DNA of 64,000 bases from Serratia quinivorans (GTDB lineage: Bacteria > Pseudomonadota > Gammaproteobacteria > Enterobacterales > Enterobacteriaceae), in NCBI RefSeq assembly GCF_946227985.1, contig NZ_CAMKGL010000001.1, positions 186,001 through 250,000 of the forward strand, written 5' to 3'. Of this stretch, positions 48,175 to 56,394 are shown one piece after another (the stretch's first letter is position 1; each line of letters opens with the position of its first letter). The translations under genes and the position numbers were made by a program. Under the pieces are notes generated by a model, which worked only from the letters and a program-made list of their open reading frames with translations, was not told where the DNA came from and did not search any database.

Positions 48175-49383
48175 TTATCCCACCGCCGGCAGAATGCCGC
48201 TGGCAATGCCCAACTGAATGGCAATCACCGTTATTCCGCAAACAAACACCAATGCCAGTGCCGGTGTGCCACCCCAGACGCGGTATTTTGCCTGATGCTG
48301 CTGACGTGTTTTCCACACCAATAATGATGGCAGCAACAGCGCCAGCACCGCCAACGCAATGGCGGCAAACCCCAGAGCCAACACAAAGCCACGCGGATAG
48401 AACAGGGCGAAAGCCAACGGTGGCAAGAAAGTGATAGCACCGGTCTGCAGACGACCGCGCACGTTGTCCTGGCGTTTAAACAGGTCGGCCAGAAAATCAA
48501 ACAGCCCGAGCGCAACGCCAAGGAACGAGGTAGCCAACGCCAGATCGGCAAACAGATGCACCGCCAGTTCGACATGTGGGGACGCCACGACGTCGCGTAC
48601 CGCCTGCAACAGACCGTTCAGGCCGGCTTGCTGCGCCAAAATGCCGACGAAAGTGGTGGAGCTGATGCTGCCTAGCGTCGCCAATTGCCAGAAAATATAG
48701 GCCACCAGCGGAATGGCGCTGCCGATAATGAACACCCAGCGCAGCTTGCGGATATTGCCGCCCATGTAGTTAACAATGCTGGGCACGCTGCCGTGGAAGC
48801 CAAACGAAGTGAAAATCACCGGAATGGCCGACAGCGCCAGCCCTTGCTCAAGCGGTAGGGTCATCAGGTTGGTTTGATGGATATTGGGCAACATCAAACC
48901 CAGCATGACAATCAGGAACACCACTTTGGCGCTGAACAGGATACGGTTAAACAGATCGACCGAATGGGTGCCGATGCAGACGACGCCACCCGCCACCAGC
49001 GTAAACAACAGCACGCCGAGCGTGGTGGGGAAATCCTGCGAGGTCCATTGGCTGATGCTGGCCGCCAGTAATTCGCCGGCACCGCTGATATAGGCGGCGG
49101 TCAGGGCATACATCAGGAACATCATGCTGAAACTGGTCAGCCATTGACCGCCGCCGCCAAGATAGCGTTTTGCCAGAGTACCAAGGCCGGTATCCGCCTG
49201 TTCATGCTGGTAAACCTCGACCAGCAGCAGCGCGGTATAACACATCAACAGCCACAGTCCGACCAACAGACCCAGCGTGACGCCAAAGCCAACACCGGCT
49301 GCGGCCAGCGGCATCGCCAACATCCCTGCGCCAATGGTGGTTCCAGCCACGATAAAAACACTGCCAAGCGTGCGATTCTTCAC
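48175..49383 (-). CDS. tyrP: Tyrosine-specific permease
   Basis: TyrP imports tyrosine across the inner membrane by proton symport. The 402-residue protein has about eleven helices and is very like E. coli Tyr[21 protein letters not shown] at the start, [18 protein letters not shown] in the middle and FFDL-like helices later ([17 protein letters not shown]). The promoter upstream carries two TyrR boxes in the E. coli tyrP arrangement, which strongly supports TyrP rather than the paralogues Mtr or TnaB. It ends just before a terminator shared with yfaZ. Confidence 0.93.
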   Translation of the reverse strand: MKNRTLGSVFIVAGTTIGAGMLAMPLAAAGVGFGVTLGLLVGLWLLMCYTALLLVEVYQHEQADTGLGTLAKRYLGGGGQWLTSFSMMFLMYALTAAYISGAGELLAASISQWTSQDFPTTLGVLLFTLVAGGVVCIGTHSVDLFNRILFSAKVVFLIVMLGLMLPNIHQTNLMTLPLEQGLALSAIPVIFTSFGFHGSVPSIVNYMGGNIRKLRWVFIIGSAIPLVAYIFWQLATLGSISSTTFVGILAQQAGLNGLLQAVRDVVASPHVELAVHLFADLALATSFLGVALGLFDFLADLFKRQDNVRGRLQTGAITFLPPLAFALFYPRGFVLALGFAAIALAVLALLLPSLLVWKTRQQHQAKYRVWGGTPALALVFVCGITVIAIQLGIASGILPAVG

Positions 49384-49442
49384 GTTTTTCTCTACCAGCC
49401 AAAGATTTTGGAAAATTATAGGTAACTCATTCTATGTGCGGC

Positions 49443-49506
49443 AGGATAGTTGATGGATTATTTCGTGTCAAACAGGCGTTACGGATGGTGTTAACTTATC
49501 TTTACG
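49443..49506 (-). promoter_or_regulatory. tyrP promoter with two TyrR boxes
   Basis: On the minus strand a perfect -35 TTGACA (49466-49471) and -10 TATCCT (49443-49448) are 17 bases apart. Box 1, CGTAAA-N6-TTAACA (49489-49506), is close to the TyrR consensus TGTAAA-N6-TTTACA. Box 2, CGTAAC-N6-TTGACA (49466-49483), overlaps the -35. This matches the strong/weak box layout known for E. coli tyrP, where TyrR represses with tyrosine and activates with phenylalanine. Confidence 0.85.
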
Positions 49507-49626
49507 CCGTGATGGGGCGTGTGATATCGCAAAAAAGTGCCTTCGACAGAAATTAACCGGCAATGCGTAGTGAAAACTTATTTACAGGCTTCTATAGTGG
49601 AATGATCAGAAAATTAGGAGAGATCA

Positions 49627-50823
49627 ATGTTAAGGGTGGAGATGCTTAGCACCGGTGATGAGGTGCTGCACGGGCAAATTATAGATACAAACGCCGCCTG
49701 GCTGGCAGACTATCTGTTCCAGCAGGGTATGCCGATGAGCGGTCGCGAAACGGTGGGGGACAGTCTCTCCTCTTTGATTGAAACATTACTGGAACGTAGT
49801 CACATCGCCGATGTGCTGATCGTGAACGGCGGGCTGGGGCCAACCAGTGACGATCTCAGCGCACTGGCGGCGGCTAGCGCTTGTGGTGTTGAGCTGGTGG
49901 AACATGCTGAATGGTTGGCGCGTATGGAGGCTTATTTTGCCGAACGTGGTCGACCGATGGCGGCTTCCAACCGTAAACAGGCGCAGATCCCGGCAAACGC
50001 CGAAATGCTCGATAACCCGGTGGGTACCGCCTGTGGTTTTGCGTTGAAGCTGAACCGGTGCACGATGTTTTTCACCCCCGGTGTCCCTTCTGAATTCAAA
50101 GTGATGGTCGAGCAGCAAATCGTACCGCGCCTGCGTGAGCGCTTTACCTTGCCGGCTGCGCCGCTGTGTTTGCGTTTAACCACCTTTGGTACCTCCGAAA
50201 GCGATCTGGCCGCCGAACTCGATGGCATGCCGCTGCCGCCGGATGTGGTACTCGGTTACCGCTCTTCCAGCCCGATCATTGAGCTGAAGCTGACCGGTCC
50301 GGTCAGCCAGCGTGCGGCTATGGAGCAGGCCTGGGAACGGGTACGCCAGGTGGCAGGTGACAACACCCTGTTTGAGGGCACAATTGGCTTGCCGGCAGCA
50401 CTGACGCAACGCTTGAACCAGCAGGGGTTGAAGCTGGCGCTGAGCGAGCAGTTCAGCGCCGGATTGATCAATCTGCAGTTACAGACCGAAGGCGCACCGC
50501 TGGCCGGTGGCGAGCTGCTGCCGTCGCACTGTGTGGAAACGCTGGAAACCACCCTGGCCCGTGCGCGTTCACTGGCGGAACTGACCGGGGCACAACTGGC
50601 ACTGGCGGTCAGTGCCATGAGCGGCAACCAGGTGAGCGTGGTGCTGCATACGCCAAAAGGTGGCATTGGGCAGACGGTACGTTATCAGGCTGCACGTCAT
50701 GGCTTACGGCTGCGGCAAGAGTCGGTAGCAATGCTGGCATTGGACATGCTGCGGCGTTGGCTGAACGGTGGGCCCGTTTGTGGGAAAAACGGCTGGCTGG
50801 AGATCGTCGAGATTATCGAGTAG
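49627..50823 (+). CDS. yfaY: CinA-family protein YfaY
   Basis: This 398-residue protein has an N-terminal CinA/MoaB-like domain (about 1-170: MLSTGDEVLHGQIIDTNAAW, NGGLGPTSDDLSALAA, FTPGVPSEFKVM) and a C-terminal domain related to the PncC nicotinamide-nucleotide amidase. In E. coli YfaY the C-terminal domain is regarded as degenerate, and here too the region SEQFSAGLINLQL replaces the usual catalytic SxTGG-type motif. Its exact role is not known. The ATG at 49627 has AGGAG at 49616-49620. It is convergent with yfaE, with a decayed toxin locus and an ERIC element between. Confidence 0.88.
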   Translation: MLRVEMLSTGDEVLHGQIIDTNAAWLADYLFQQGMPMSGRETVGDSLSSLIETLLERSHIADVLIVNGGLGPTSDDLSALAAASACGVELVEHAEWLARMEAYFAERGRPMAASNRKQAQIPANAEMLDNPVGTACGFALKLNRCTMFFTPGVPSEFKVMVEQQIVPRLRERFTLPAAPLCLRLTTFGTSESDLAAELDGMPLPPDVVLGYRSSSPIIELKLTGPVSQRAAMEQAWERVRQVAGDNTLFEGTIGLPAALTQRLNQQGLKLALSEQFSAGLINLQLQTEGAPLAGGELLPSHCVETLETTLARARSLAELTGAQLALAVSAMSGNQVSVVLHTPKGGIGQTVRYQAARHGLRLRQESVAMLALDMLRRWLNGGPVCGKNGWLEIVEIIE

Positions 50824-50961
50824 AGAATGCGTGATGGTAGTGATATATCCCTTATTAATCATGATATTATAAGGGGTTATCGCGTTGAAGACAGGCTGTT
50901 ACAATCGCTGCGGGTGCTTGAGACTATTCGTCTTGGGCATTGTGTGGCAAGGCGGATAGAT

Positions 50962-51013
50962 GAAAGCCCCAAACTGACTCTCAATCAGAATGGGGCTGCC
51001 CTAACGCCTAGAC
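50962..51013 (-). ncRNA. Sok-like antisense RNA of a type I toxin locus (candidate)
   Basis: On the minus strand TTGCCT (51042-51047) and TACCAT (51020-51025) are 16 bases apart and could be a promoter. The RNA would end in a strong hairpin AGCCCCA / TGGGGCT with an inner CTGA / TCAG stem (50965-50997) followed by TTTC. Size, position upstream of the toxin start and the GCCCC-type terminator resemble Sok RNAs. The call rests on pattern only. Confidence 0.45.
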
Positions 51014-51050
51014 ACCGTTATGGTAGCCCCTCACAGCAAGGAGGCAAGCC

Positions 51051-51179
51051 ATGTATAAAAAGCATGCGCTATACGCGTTATCTGTTGTATGTATTACTAT
51101 TTTGATATTCATACCCGTCGCCTTTCGAGCTGCAGCGTTGTTGACTGCAGGTGCGCACCCCAGTCACTTACCTAAGTAA
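51051..51179 (+). pseudogene. Hok/Gef-family toxin truncated by an ERIC element
   Basis: The frame begins MYKKHALYALSVVCITILIF, which matches the N-terminus and membrane segment of Hok-family toxins (compare VCLTLLIF in plasmid R1 Hok). It has a strong AAGGAGG ribosome-binding site. Codon 21 is the first base triplet of an ERIC element; from there the frame runs on for 22 ERIC-derived codons and stops at 51177-51179. The Hok C-terminus (R-x-SLCE-type region) is missing, both in this frame and after the ERIC. Upstream, GTGCTTGAGACTATTCGTCT near 50910-50930 resembles the 5' part of hok mRNAs, and an overlapping frame ending at 51105 could be a mok-like leader. The 42-residue product is probably inactive. 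Confidence 0.7.
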
Positions 51180-51235
51180 GCTCCTGGGGATTTACACCCT
51201 GGCCGCCTAGCTGCAACTCGAAAGTCATAGGGTAT
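51111..51235 (-). repeat. ERIC element inserted in the hok-like gene
   Basis: This is a 125-base palindromic repeat with ends ATACCC and GGGTAT and the central CAGTCACTTACC and AAGCTCCTGGGGATTTAC that mark ERIC. It is the reverse complement orientation of the copy at 11892-12016. It separates the toxin N-terminus from the 3' end of yfaE. Confidence 0.92.
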
Positions 51236-51265
51236 ATTTAGGTGATTGAAGAACACTCTTGAAAA

Positions 51266-51526
51266 CTAGAGTTCCAGCTCGATATCGGTCAGTGGCATGC
51301 AGCAGCAAGGCAGGATTTCACCGTCGTTGATAAATGCCAGCGGTTGCTGATGGTAAATCACATCACCTTTCACCAACTTCAGACGGCAGGCACCGCAATA
51401 GCCGGAACGGCACTGATATTCCACTTCAACGTCGTGCAATTCCAGCACGTCCAGCAGACAGCCTTCACTTTTGGGGCAGGATAGCTGCGTGCCGGTGGCA
51501 CGCAGCGTGACGATTGATGATGCCAT
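51266..51526 (-). CDS. yfaE: Ferredoxin-like diferric-tyrosyl radical maintenance protein YfaE
   Basis: This 86-residue 2Fe-2S ferredoxin passes electrons to NrdB to build and maintain its diiron-tyrosyl radical cofactor. The plant-type cluster ligands are C39, C44, C47 and a Cys in the run C74-C76 (LPCCCMP). It is the last gene after nrdA and nrdB, with only three bases between the nrdB stop and its ATG, the usual order in this group. An ERIC element lies 30 bases after its end. Confidence 0.93.
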   Translation of the reverse strand: MASSIVTLRATGTQLSCPKSEGCLLDVLELHDVEVEYQCRSGYCGACRLKLVKGDVIYHQQPLAFINDGEILPCCCMPLTDIELEL

Positions 51527-51529
51527 CGC

Positions 51530-52660
51530 TTAGAGTTCGAAGTCGCTCAGGTCGTCGGCGTGCACTTCCGAGTCGATCTGGCCGACCAGGTAGGAGCTGA
51601 CTTCTACTTCTTGCGGCGCCACCTGAACGTTGTCTGACACTAACCAGGCGTTGATCCACGGGATCGGGTTTGAGCGGGTGGCGAATGGCAGGCCGAGACC
51701 CACCGCCTGCATGCGGATATTGGTGATGTATTCCACATACTGGCACAGAATATCTTTGTTCAGGCCGATCATCGAGCCGTCACGGAACAGGTATTCCGCC
51801 CACTCTTTTTCCTGCTCGGCAGCCAGCACAAACAGGTCATAGCACTGCTGCTGACACTCAACGGCGATTTCCGCCATTTCCGGGTCATCTGCGCCGGAAC
51901 GCATCAGGTTCAGCATATGCTGGGTGCCTGTCAGGTGCAGCGCTTCATCACGGGCAATCAGCTTGATGATTTTGGCATTGCCTTCCATCAGCTCACGTTC
52001 CGCAAAGGCAAATGAACAGGCAAAGCTGACGTAGAAGCGGATGGCTTCCAGTGCGTTAACGCTCATCAGGCACAGATAGAGCTGTTTCTTCAGGGCGCGC
52101 AGGGTAACGGTCACTGTCTTGCCGTTGACCTGATGGGTGCCTTCACCCAACAGATGATAGTAACCGGTCATCTCGATCAGATCGTCGTAGTAGCCGGAGA
52201 TGTCTTTCGCGCGCTTGAGGATCTCTTCGTTGGTGACGATGTCGTCAAACACCAGCGCCGGATCGTTGACGATGTTACGGATAATATGGGTGTAAGAACG
52301 GGAGTGGATGGTCTCAGAGAAGGACCAGGTTTCTATCCAGGTTTCCAGCTCCGGGATCGAGATCAGCGGCAGCAGGGCGACGTTCGGGCTGCGGCCCTGG
52401 ATCGAATCGAGCAGCGTCTGATATTTCAGGTTGCTGATGAAAATGTGTTTTTCATGTTCCGGCAGCGCCTGGTAGTCGATACGGTCGCGGGAAACGTCCA
52501 CTTCTTCCGGACGCCAGAAGAAGGACAGTTGCTTCTCAATCAGCTTTTCGAAAATTTCATGTTTTTGCTGATCGAAACGTGCAACGTTAACCGACTGACC
52601 GAAGAACATCGGCTCCAGCAACTGGTTGTTTTTATTCTGAGAAAATGTGGTGTAAGCCAT
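51530..52660 (-). CDS. nrdB: Class Ia ribonucleoside-diphosphate reductase beta subunit
   Basis: NrdB holds the diiron centre and the stable tyrosyl radical that starts ribonucleotide reduction in NrdA. In 376 residues the ligands D85, E116 and H119 and the radical Y123 ([11 protein letters not shown]) are present (one more than E. coli numbering, which omits Met), with the second EExxH-type ligand set further on ([26 protein letters not shown]). The C-terminal tail needed to bind NrdA is intact. The 70-base gap to nrdA contains a strong hairpin. Confidence 0.96.
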   Translation of the reverse strand: MAYTTFSQNKNNQLLEPMFFGQSVNVARFDQQKHEIFEKLIEKQLSFFWRPEEVDVSRDRIDYQALPEHEKHIFISNLKYQTLLDSIQGRSPNVALLPLISIPELETWIETWSFSETIHSRSYTHIIRNIVNDPALVFDDIVTNEEILKRAKDISGYYDDLIEMTGYYHLLGEGTHQVNGKTVTVTLRALKKQLYLCLMSVNALEAIRFYVSFACSFAFAERELMEGNAKIIKLIARDEALHLTGTQHMLNLMRSGADDPEMAEIAVECQQQCYDLFVLAAEQEKEWAEYLFRDGSMIGLNKDILCQYVEYITNIRMQAVGLGLPFATRSNPIPWINAWLVSDNVQVAPQEVEVSSYLVGQIDSEVHADDLSDFEL

Positions 52661-52696
52661 AAGCCTGAATCCATTAGTGCCGTGCTGAATTAGAAG

Positions 52697-52717
52697 GGGC
52701 CGGAAGAGTTCCGGCCC
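52697..52717 (-). other. Perfect hairpin between nrdA and nrdB
   Basis: GGGCCGGAA and TTCCGGCCC form a nine-base stem with loop GAG. There is no T-run, so it is more likely an mRNA stability or processing element that adjusts the nrdA/nrdB ratio than a terminator. Confidence 0.6.
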
Positions 52718-52730
52718 GCTGTGTCAAACT

Positions 52731-55019
52731 TTAAATCTTGCAGGCGCCGCTTTCGCAGTCATCATCGCCGCCCTTTGCCGGCAGCAAATCTTCCTGAATA
52801 TCATCGGCACCGTCGCGGGTGTTCTGATAGTACAGCGTCTTGACACCAAATTTGTAGGTGGTGAGCAGGTCTTTCAACAGCTGCTTCATTGGTACCTTAC
52901 CGCCCGGGAAACGGGTTGGGTCATAGTTGGTGTTGGCAGAGATCGACTGGTCGATAAACTTCTGCATCAGACCAACCAGTTGCAGGTAGCCGTCGTTATT
53001 CGGCATTTCCCACAGCAGTTCGTAGTCGTTTTTCAGACGCTCATACTCTGGCACCACCTGGCGCAGAATGCCGTCTTTCGACGCTTTGATACTGATGTGG
53101 CCGCGCGGTGGCTCAATGCCGTTGGTAGCATTGGAAATCTGCGAAGAGGTTTCCGAAGGCATCAGCGCCGACAGGGTAGAGTTGCGCAGACCGGTTTCCT
53201 TGATCTCTTTACGCAGGGTTTCCCAGTCGTAGTGCAGAGGCTCCTGGCAGATGACATCCAGATCTTTCTTGTAGGTGTCGATCGGCAGGATGCCCTGTGA
53301 ATAAGTGGTTTCATTGAACCACGGGCAGGCACCCTGTTCCTGAGCCAGACGGTTCGAGGCTTTCAGCAGGTAATACTGAATGGCTTCGAAAGTCTTGTGG
53401 GTCAGGGCATTAGCGCTGCCATCGGAGTAGCGCACGCCGTTTTTCGCCAGGTAATAAGCGTAGTTGATTACGCCGATACCCAGGGTGCGGCGGCCCATGG
53501 CACCACGATGAGCGGCTTTGATTGGGTAGTCCTGGTAATCCAGCAGGGCATCCAGCGCACGTACCGCCAGGGTAGCCAGCTCTTCCAGATCGTCCAGGCT
53601 TTCGATGGCGCCGAGGTTAAAGGCGGACAGCGTACACAGGGCGATTTCGCCGTTTTCGTCGTTGACGTCATCCAATGGCTTGGTCGGCAGGGCGATTTCC
53701 AGGCACAGGTTGGACTGGCGTACCGGCGCGATCTGCGGATCAAACGGGCTGTGAGTATTACAGTGGTCAACGTTCTGAATATAGATACGGCCGGTAGAGG
53801 CGCGTTCCTGCATCATCAGTGAGAACAGCTCAACCGCTTTCACGCGTTTCTGGCGAATGCTGTCGTCTTGTTCGTACTGGGTATACAGACGTTCGAATTC
53901 GTCCTGATCGGCGAAGAACGCGTCATACAGGCCCGGGACGTCAGACGGGCTGAACAGGGTGATGTCCTGGCCCTTGATCAGGCGCTGGTACATCAGGCGG
54001 TTCAACTGCACGCCGTAGTCCATGTGGCGCACGCGGTTGCCTTCAACGCCGCGGTTGTTTTTCAACACCAGCAGGCTTTCAACTTCCAGATGCCACATTG
54101 GGTAGAACAGCGTGGCCGCACCGCCGCGCACGCCGCCCTGCGAACAGGACTTCACCGCGGTCTGGAAGTGTTTGTAGAACGGAATACAACCGGTATGGAA
54201 GGCTTCACCACCGCGGATCGGGCTGCCCAGCGCACGGATGCGGCCAGCGTTGATGCCGATGCCGGCGCGTTGCGAAACGTATTTCACAATGGCGCTGGAG
54301 GTGGCGTTGATTGAATCCAGGCTGTCACCGCACTCGATCAGCACGCAAGAGCTGAACTGGCGGGTTGGGGTGCGCACGCCGGACATGATTGGCGTAGGCA
54401 GGGAAATCTTGAAGGTGGAGATCGCGTCGTAGAAACGTTTAACGTAGTCCAGACGGGTATCACGCGGGTAGTTGGAAAACAGGCACGCGGCGACCAGGAT
54501 ATACAGGAACTGAGCGCTTTCGTAGATCTCGCCGCTAACGCGGTTCTGCACCAGATACTTCCCTTCCAGCTGTTTAACGGCCGCGTAGGAGAAGTTCATA
54601 TCACGCCAGTGATCGATAAAGGAGTCCATCTGCTCGAACTCTTCAGAGCTGTAGTCTTCCAGCAGATGCTTATCGTACTTGCCCATTTCTACCATGCGCG
54701 TTACGTGAGCGAGCAACTTCGGTGGCTCGAATTGGTCGTAAGCTTTTTTACGCAGGTGGAAAATGGCCAGGCGTGCGGCCAGATACTGGTAGTCCGGCGC
54801 GTCGCGCGAGATCAGATCGGCTGCAGCTTTGATAATGGTTTCATGAATATCAGCAGTTTTGATGCCGTCATAAAACTGAATATGGGAACGCAACTCTACT
54901 TGAGAAACCGAGACGTTGTTTAACCCTTCCGCGGCCCAGTCGATGACACGGTGGATTTTGTCGAGGTTGATGCGCTCTTTACGGCCATCGCGTTTAGTTA
55001 CAAGCAGACTTTGGTTCAT
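52731..55019 (-). CDS. nrdA: Class Ia ribonucleoside-diphosphate reductase alpha subunit
   Basis: NrdA is the catalytic subunit that reduces ribonucleoside diphosphates to deoxy forms in the cytosol. The 762 residues begin with an ATP-cone (LLVTKRDGRKERINLDKIHR), which senses ATP/dATP, followed by the ten-stranded barrel. The active-site pair region SNLCLEIALPT and the C-terminal redox pair in CESGACKI are present. It heads the nrdA-nrdB-yfaE operon; NrdR-type boxes and a DnaA box lie upstream. Confidence 0.97.
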   Translation of the reverse strand: MNQSLLVTKRDGRKERINLDKIHRVIDWAAEGLNNVSVSQVELRSHIQFYDGIKTADIHETIIKAAADLISRDAPDYQYLAARLAIFHLRKKAYDQFEPPKLLAHVTRMVEMGKYDKHLLEDYSSEEFEQMDSFIDHWRDMNFSYAAVKQLEGKYLVQNRVSGEIYESAQFLYILVAACLFSNYPRDTRLDYVKRFYDAISTFKISLPTPIMSGVRTPTRQFSSCVLIECGDSLDSINATSSAIVKYVSQRAGIGINAGRIRALGSPIRGGEAFHTGCIPFYKHFQTAVKSCSQGGVRGGAATLFYPMWHLEVESLLVLKNNRGVEGNRVRHMDYGVQLNRLMYQRLIKGQDITLFSPSDVPGLYDAFFADQDEFERLYTQYEQDDSIRQKRVKAVELFSLMMQERASTGRIYIQNVDHCNTHSPFDPQIAPVRQSNLCLEIALPTKPLDDVNDENGEIALCTLSAFNLGAIESLDDLEELATLAVRALDALLDYQDYPIKAAHRGAMGRRTLGIGVINYAYYLAKNGVRYSDGSANALTHKTFEAIQYYLLKASNRLAQEQGACPWFNETTYSQGILPIDTYKKDLDVICQEPLHYDWETLRKEIKETGLRNSTLSALMPSETSSQISNATNGIEPPRGHISIKASKDGILRQVVPEYERLKNDYELLWEMPNNDGYLQLVGLMQKFIDQSISANTNYDPTRFPGGKVPMKQLLKDLLTTYKFGVKTLYYQNTRDGADDIQEDLLPAKGGDDDCESGACKI

Positions 55020-55084
55020 GTGGTGTTTTACCTGTCCGTATGGTGCCCCTAAGCAGAAGTGTAGTAGCTCTGCTCAGTATGTAA

Positions 55085-55130
55085 ACACTATATATAGGGG
55101 TTGTATGTCGGTGAGGTAACAAGATAGTGA
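55085..55130 (-). promoter_or_regulatory. nrdA promoter with NrdR-type boxes
   Basis: ACACTATATATAGGGG (55085-55100) closely matches the NrdR box and covers a TATATA -10 (55091-55096). A weaker second box lies at 55115-55130 (right half ATAGTG), overlapping a poor -35 TTACCT on the minus strand. Paired boxes about three helical turns apart are usual for this ATP/dATP-sensing repressor. Confidence 0.7.
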
Positions 55131-55170
55131 GAAAACAGGGCGTTTGCAAGTGAACAAAAGTGGCCTAATT

Positions 55171-55179
55171 TGTGGATAA
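55171..55179 (-). promoter_or_regulatory. DnaA box upstream of nrdA
   Basis: TGTGGATAA on the + strand is the exact complement of the consensus DnaA box TTATCCACA. DnaA boxes upstream of nrdA are known in E. coli, where DnaA affects nrdAB transcription. It is a single box in a promoter, not an origin. The rest of the 437-base gap to ubiG shows nothing else I can name apart from the hairpin at 55418. Confidence 0.75.
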
Positions 55180-55417
55180 CTTGGGGGTGAAATGTGACTT
55201 GTCTTTCGCAGTGCGCGCTGTGACTGGCGCGACAAGCTTGTCAATAAGCGGGATAAGAATTTCCCTGAAATCAGAAAAACGTGATCGTTTGCCGCTTTAT
55301 TAAACGTTAGAAAAAATCGGCATATTGATCTGATTTAATATTCTTAAAAACTGTTTACAACGGCGATTTTGATCGAAAGCGGAAAAATTAGGTATTTATC
55401 TTAATGTTATCGGCGTA

Positions 55418-55441
55418 CCGGAACTGGCAAGCCAGTCCCGG
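55418..55441 (-). terminator. Hairpin after ubiG, weak terminator candidate
   Basis: CCGGAACTGG and CCAGTCCCGG form a ten-pair stem (one G-T pair) with loop CAAG, 15 bases after the ubiG stop. No clear T-run follows on the minus strand. Confidence 0.5.
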
Positions 55442-55456
55442 CGCGGTTTGGCAGGC

Positions 55457-56182
55457 TCAGCCTTCGTGCTGGGTATATACCATATAGTTCACATCAACGT
55501 TGCGACCAAGCTTGAAATGGTCGGTGATTGGGTTGTAATGCAGGCCAATCATATGCTTTTCGCGCAGTGGCGTACCGTCAACCCAACCGATCAACTCAGA
55601 AGGGCGGATGAACTTCTTATGGTCATGGGTGCCCTGTGGCACCATCTTCAGAATATATTCCGCACCGACCACCGCCATCAGCCAGGCTTTGGTGTTGCGG
55701 TTAATGGTGGAGAAAAACACGTGGCCACCCGGTTTGACCAGGTGAGCGCAGGCGCGTACCACCGAGGCTGGATCGGGAACGTGTTCCAGCATTTCCATGC
55801 AGGTCACTACGTCATAGCGTTGCGGGTTGGCCTGTGCATGGCTTTCTACCGTTTCCTGGATGTAAGCCACATTCACACCGCTTTCCAGCGCGTGCAACCG
55901 GGCAACCTGCAGCGGTTCGGCACCCATGTCCAGCCCGGTGACCTGTGCGCCTTCGCGCGCCATGCTTTCCGCCAAAATACCGCCGCCACAGCCAACGTCG
56001 AGGACGGTTTTGTCAAAAATGCCGCCGGCACGCTGCAGGATGTAGTTCAGACGCAGCGGGTTGATACGGTGCAGCGGCTTGAATTCACCTTCCAAATCCC
56101 ACCAGCGTGAGGCCACGGCCTCGAACTTGGCGATTTCATGATGGTCTACGTTTTGCGCTTGGCTGGATGATTCTGCATTCAT
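55457..56182 (-). CDS. ubiG: Ubiquinone biosynthesis O-methyltransferase
   Basis: UbiG carries out both O-methylation steps of ubiquinone synthesis with S-adenosylmethionine. The 241-residue protein has the motif I loop [20 protein letters not shown] near residue 63, [13 protein letters not shown] and the lipid-interacting C-terminal part, all as in E. coli UbiG. The ATG at 56182 (MNAESSS) fits the family length; the frame is open to 56269. It is divergent to gyrA as in E. coli. Confidence 0.95.
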   Translation of the reverse strand: MNAESSSQAQNVDHHEIAKFEAVASRWWDLEGEFKPLHRINPLRLNYILQRAGGIFDKTVLDVGCGGGILAESMAREGAQVTGLDMGAEPLQVARLHALESGVNVAYIQETVESHAQANPQRYDVVTCMEMLEHVPDPASVVRACAHLVKPGGHVFFSTINRNTKAWLMAVVGAEYILKMVPQGTHDHKKFIRPSELIGWVDGTPLREKHMIGLHYNPITDHFKLGRNVDVNYMVYTQHEG

Positions 56183-56304
56183 GGGCGTATTTGGCTCCTG
56201 GTTCTCGTTGCGCGGATTATACATGTTCCGGCGCAGCACCGTCTGTGCCGATGCATTTTTACTGCACATATATGCACAATTTAAGTTAAACAGCGGCGGT
56301 TATT

Positions 56305-56333
56305 TTCCCGTAAAGCGTGCTTTGTGATATAGT
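56305..56333 (+). promoter_or_regulatory. gyrA promoter
   Basis: A good -10 TATAGT (56328-56333) lies about 60 bases before gyrA, with a poor -35 (TTCCCG, 56305-56310) 17 bases upstream. A strong -10 with a weak -35 is in keeping with supercoiling-sensitive gyrase promoters. Confidence 0.5.
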
Positions 56334-56394
56334 TTTACACCTTTGCCACTATGGCAGCGGGCAGATGAATCATTAGTAGAGGGATAGCAGCTCC

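Noticed and set aside
50827-51105. Overlapping 92-codon frame before the hok-like gene
   Set aside because: It could include a mok-like leader frame, but its true start cannot be fixed and the N-terminal part looks random, so it is only mentioned under the toxin remnant.
55171-55179. DnaA box considered as part of a replication origin
   Set aside because: It is a single box within the nrdA promoter, with no cluster of boxes and no AT-rich unwinding repeats nearby.
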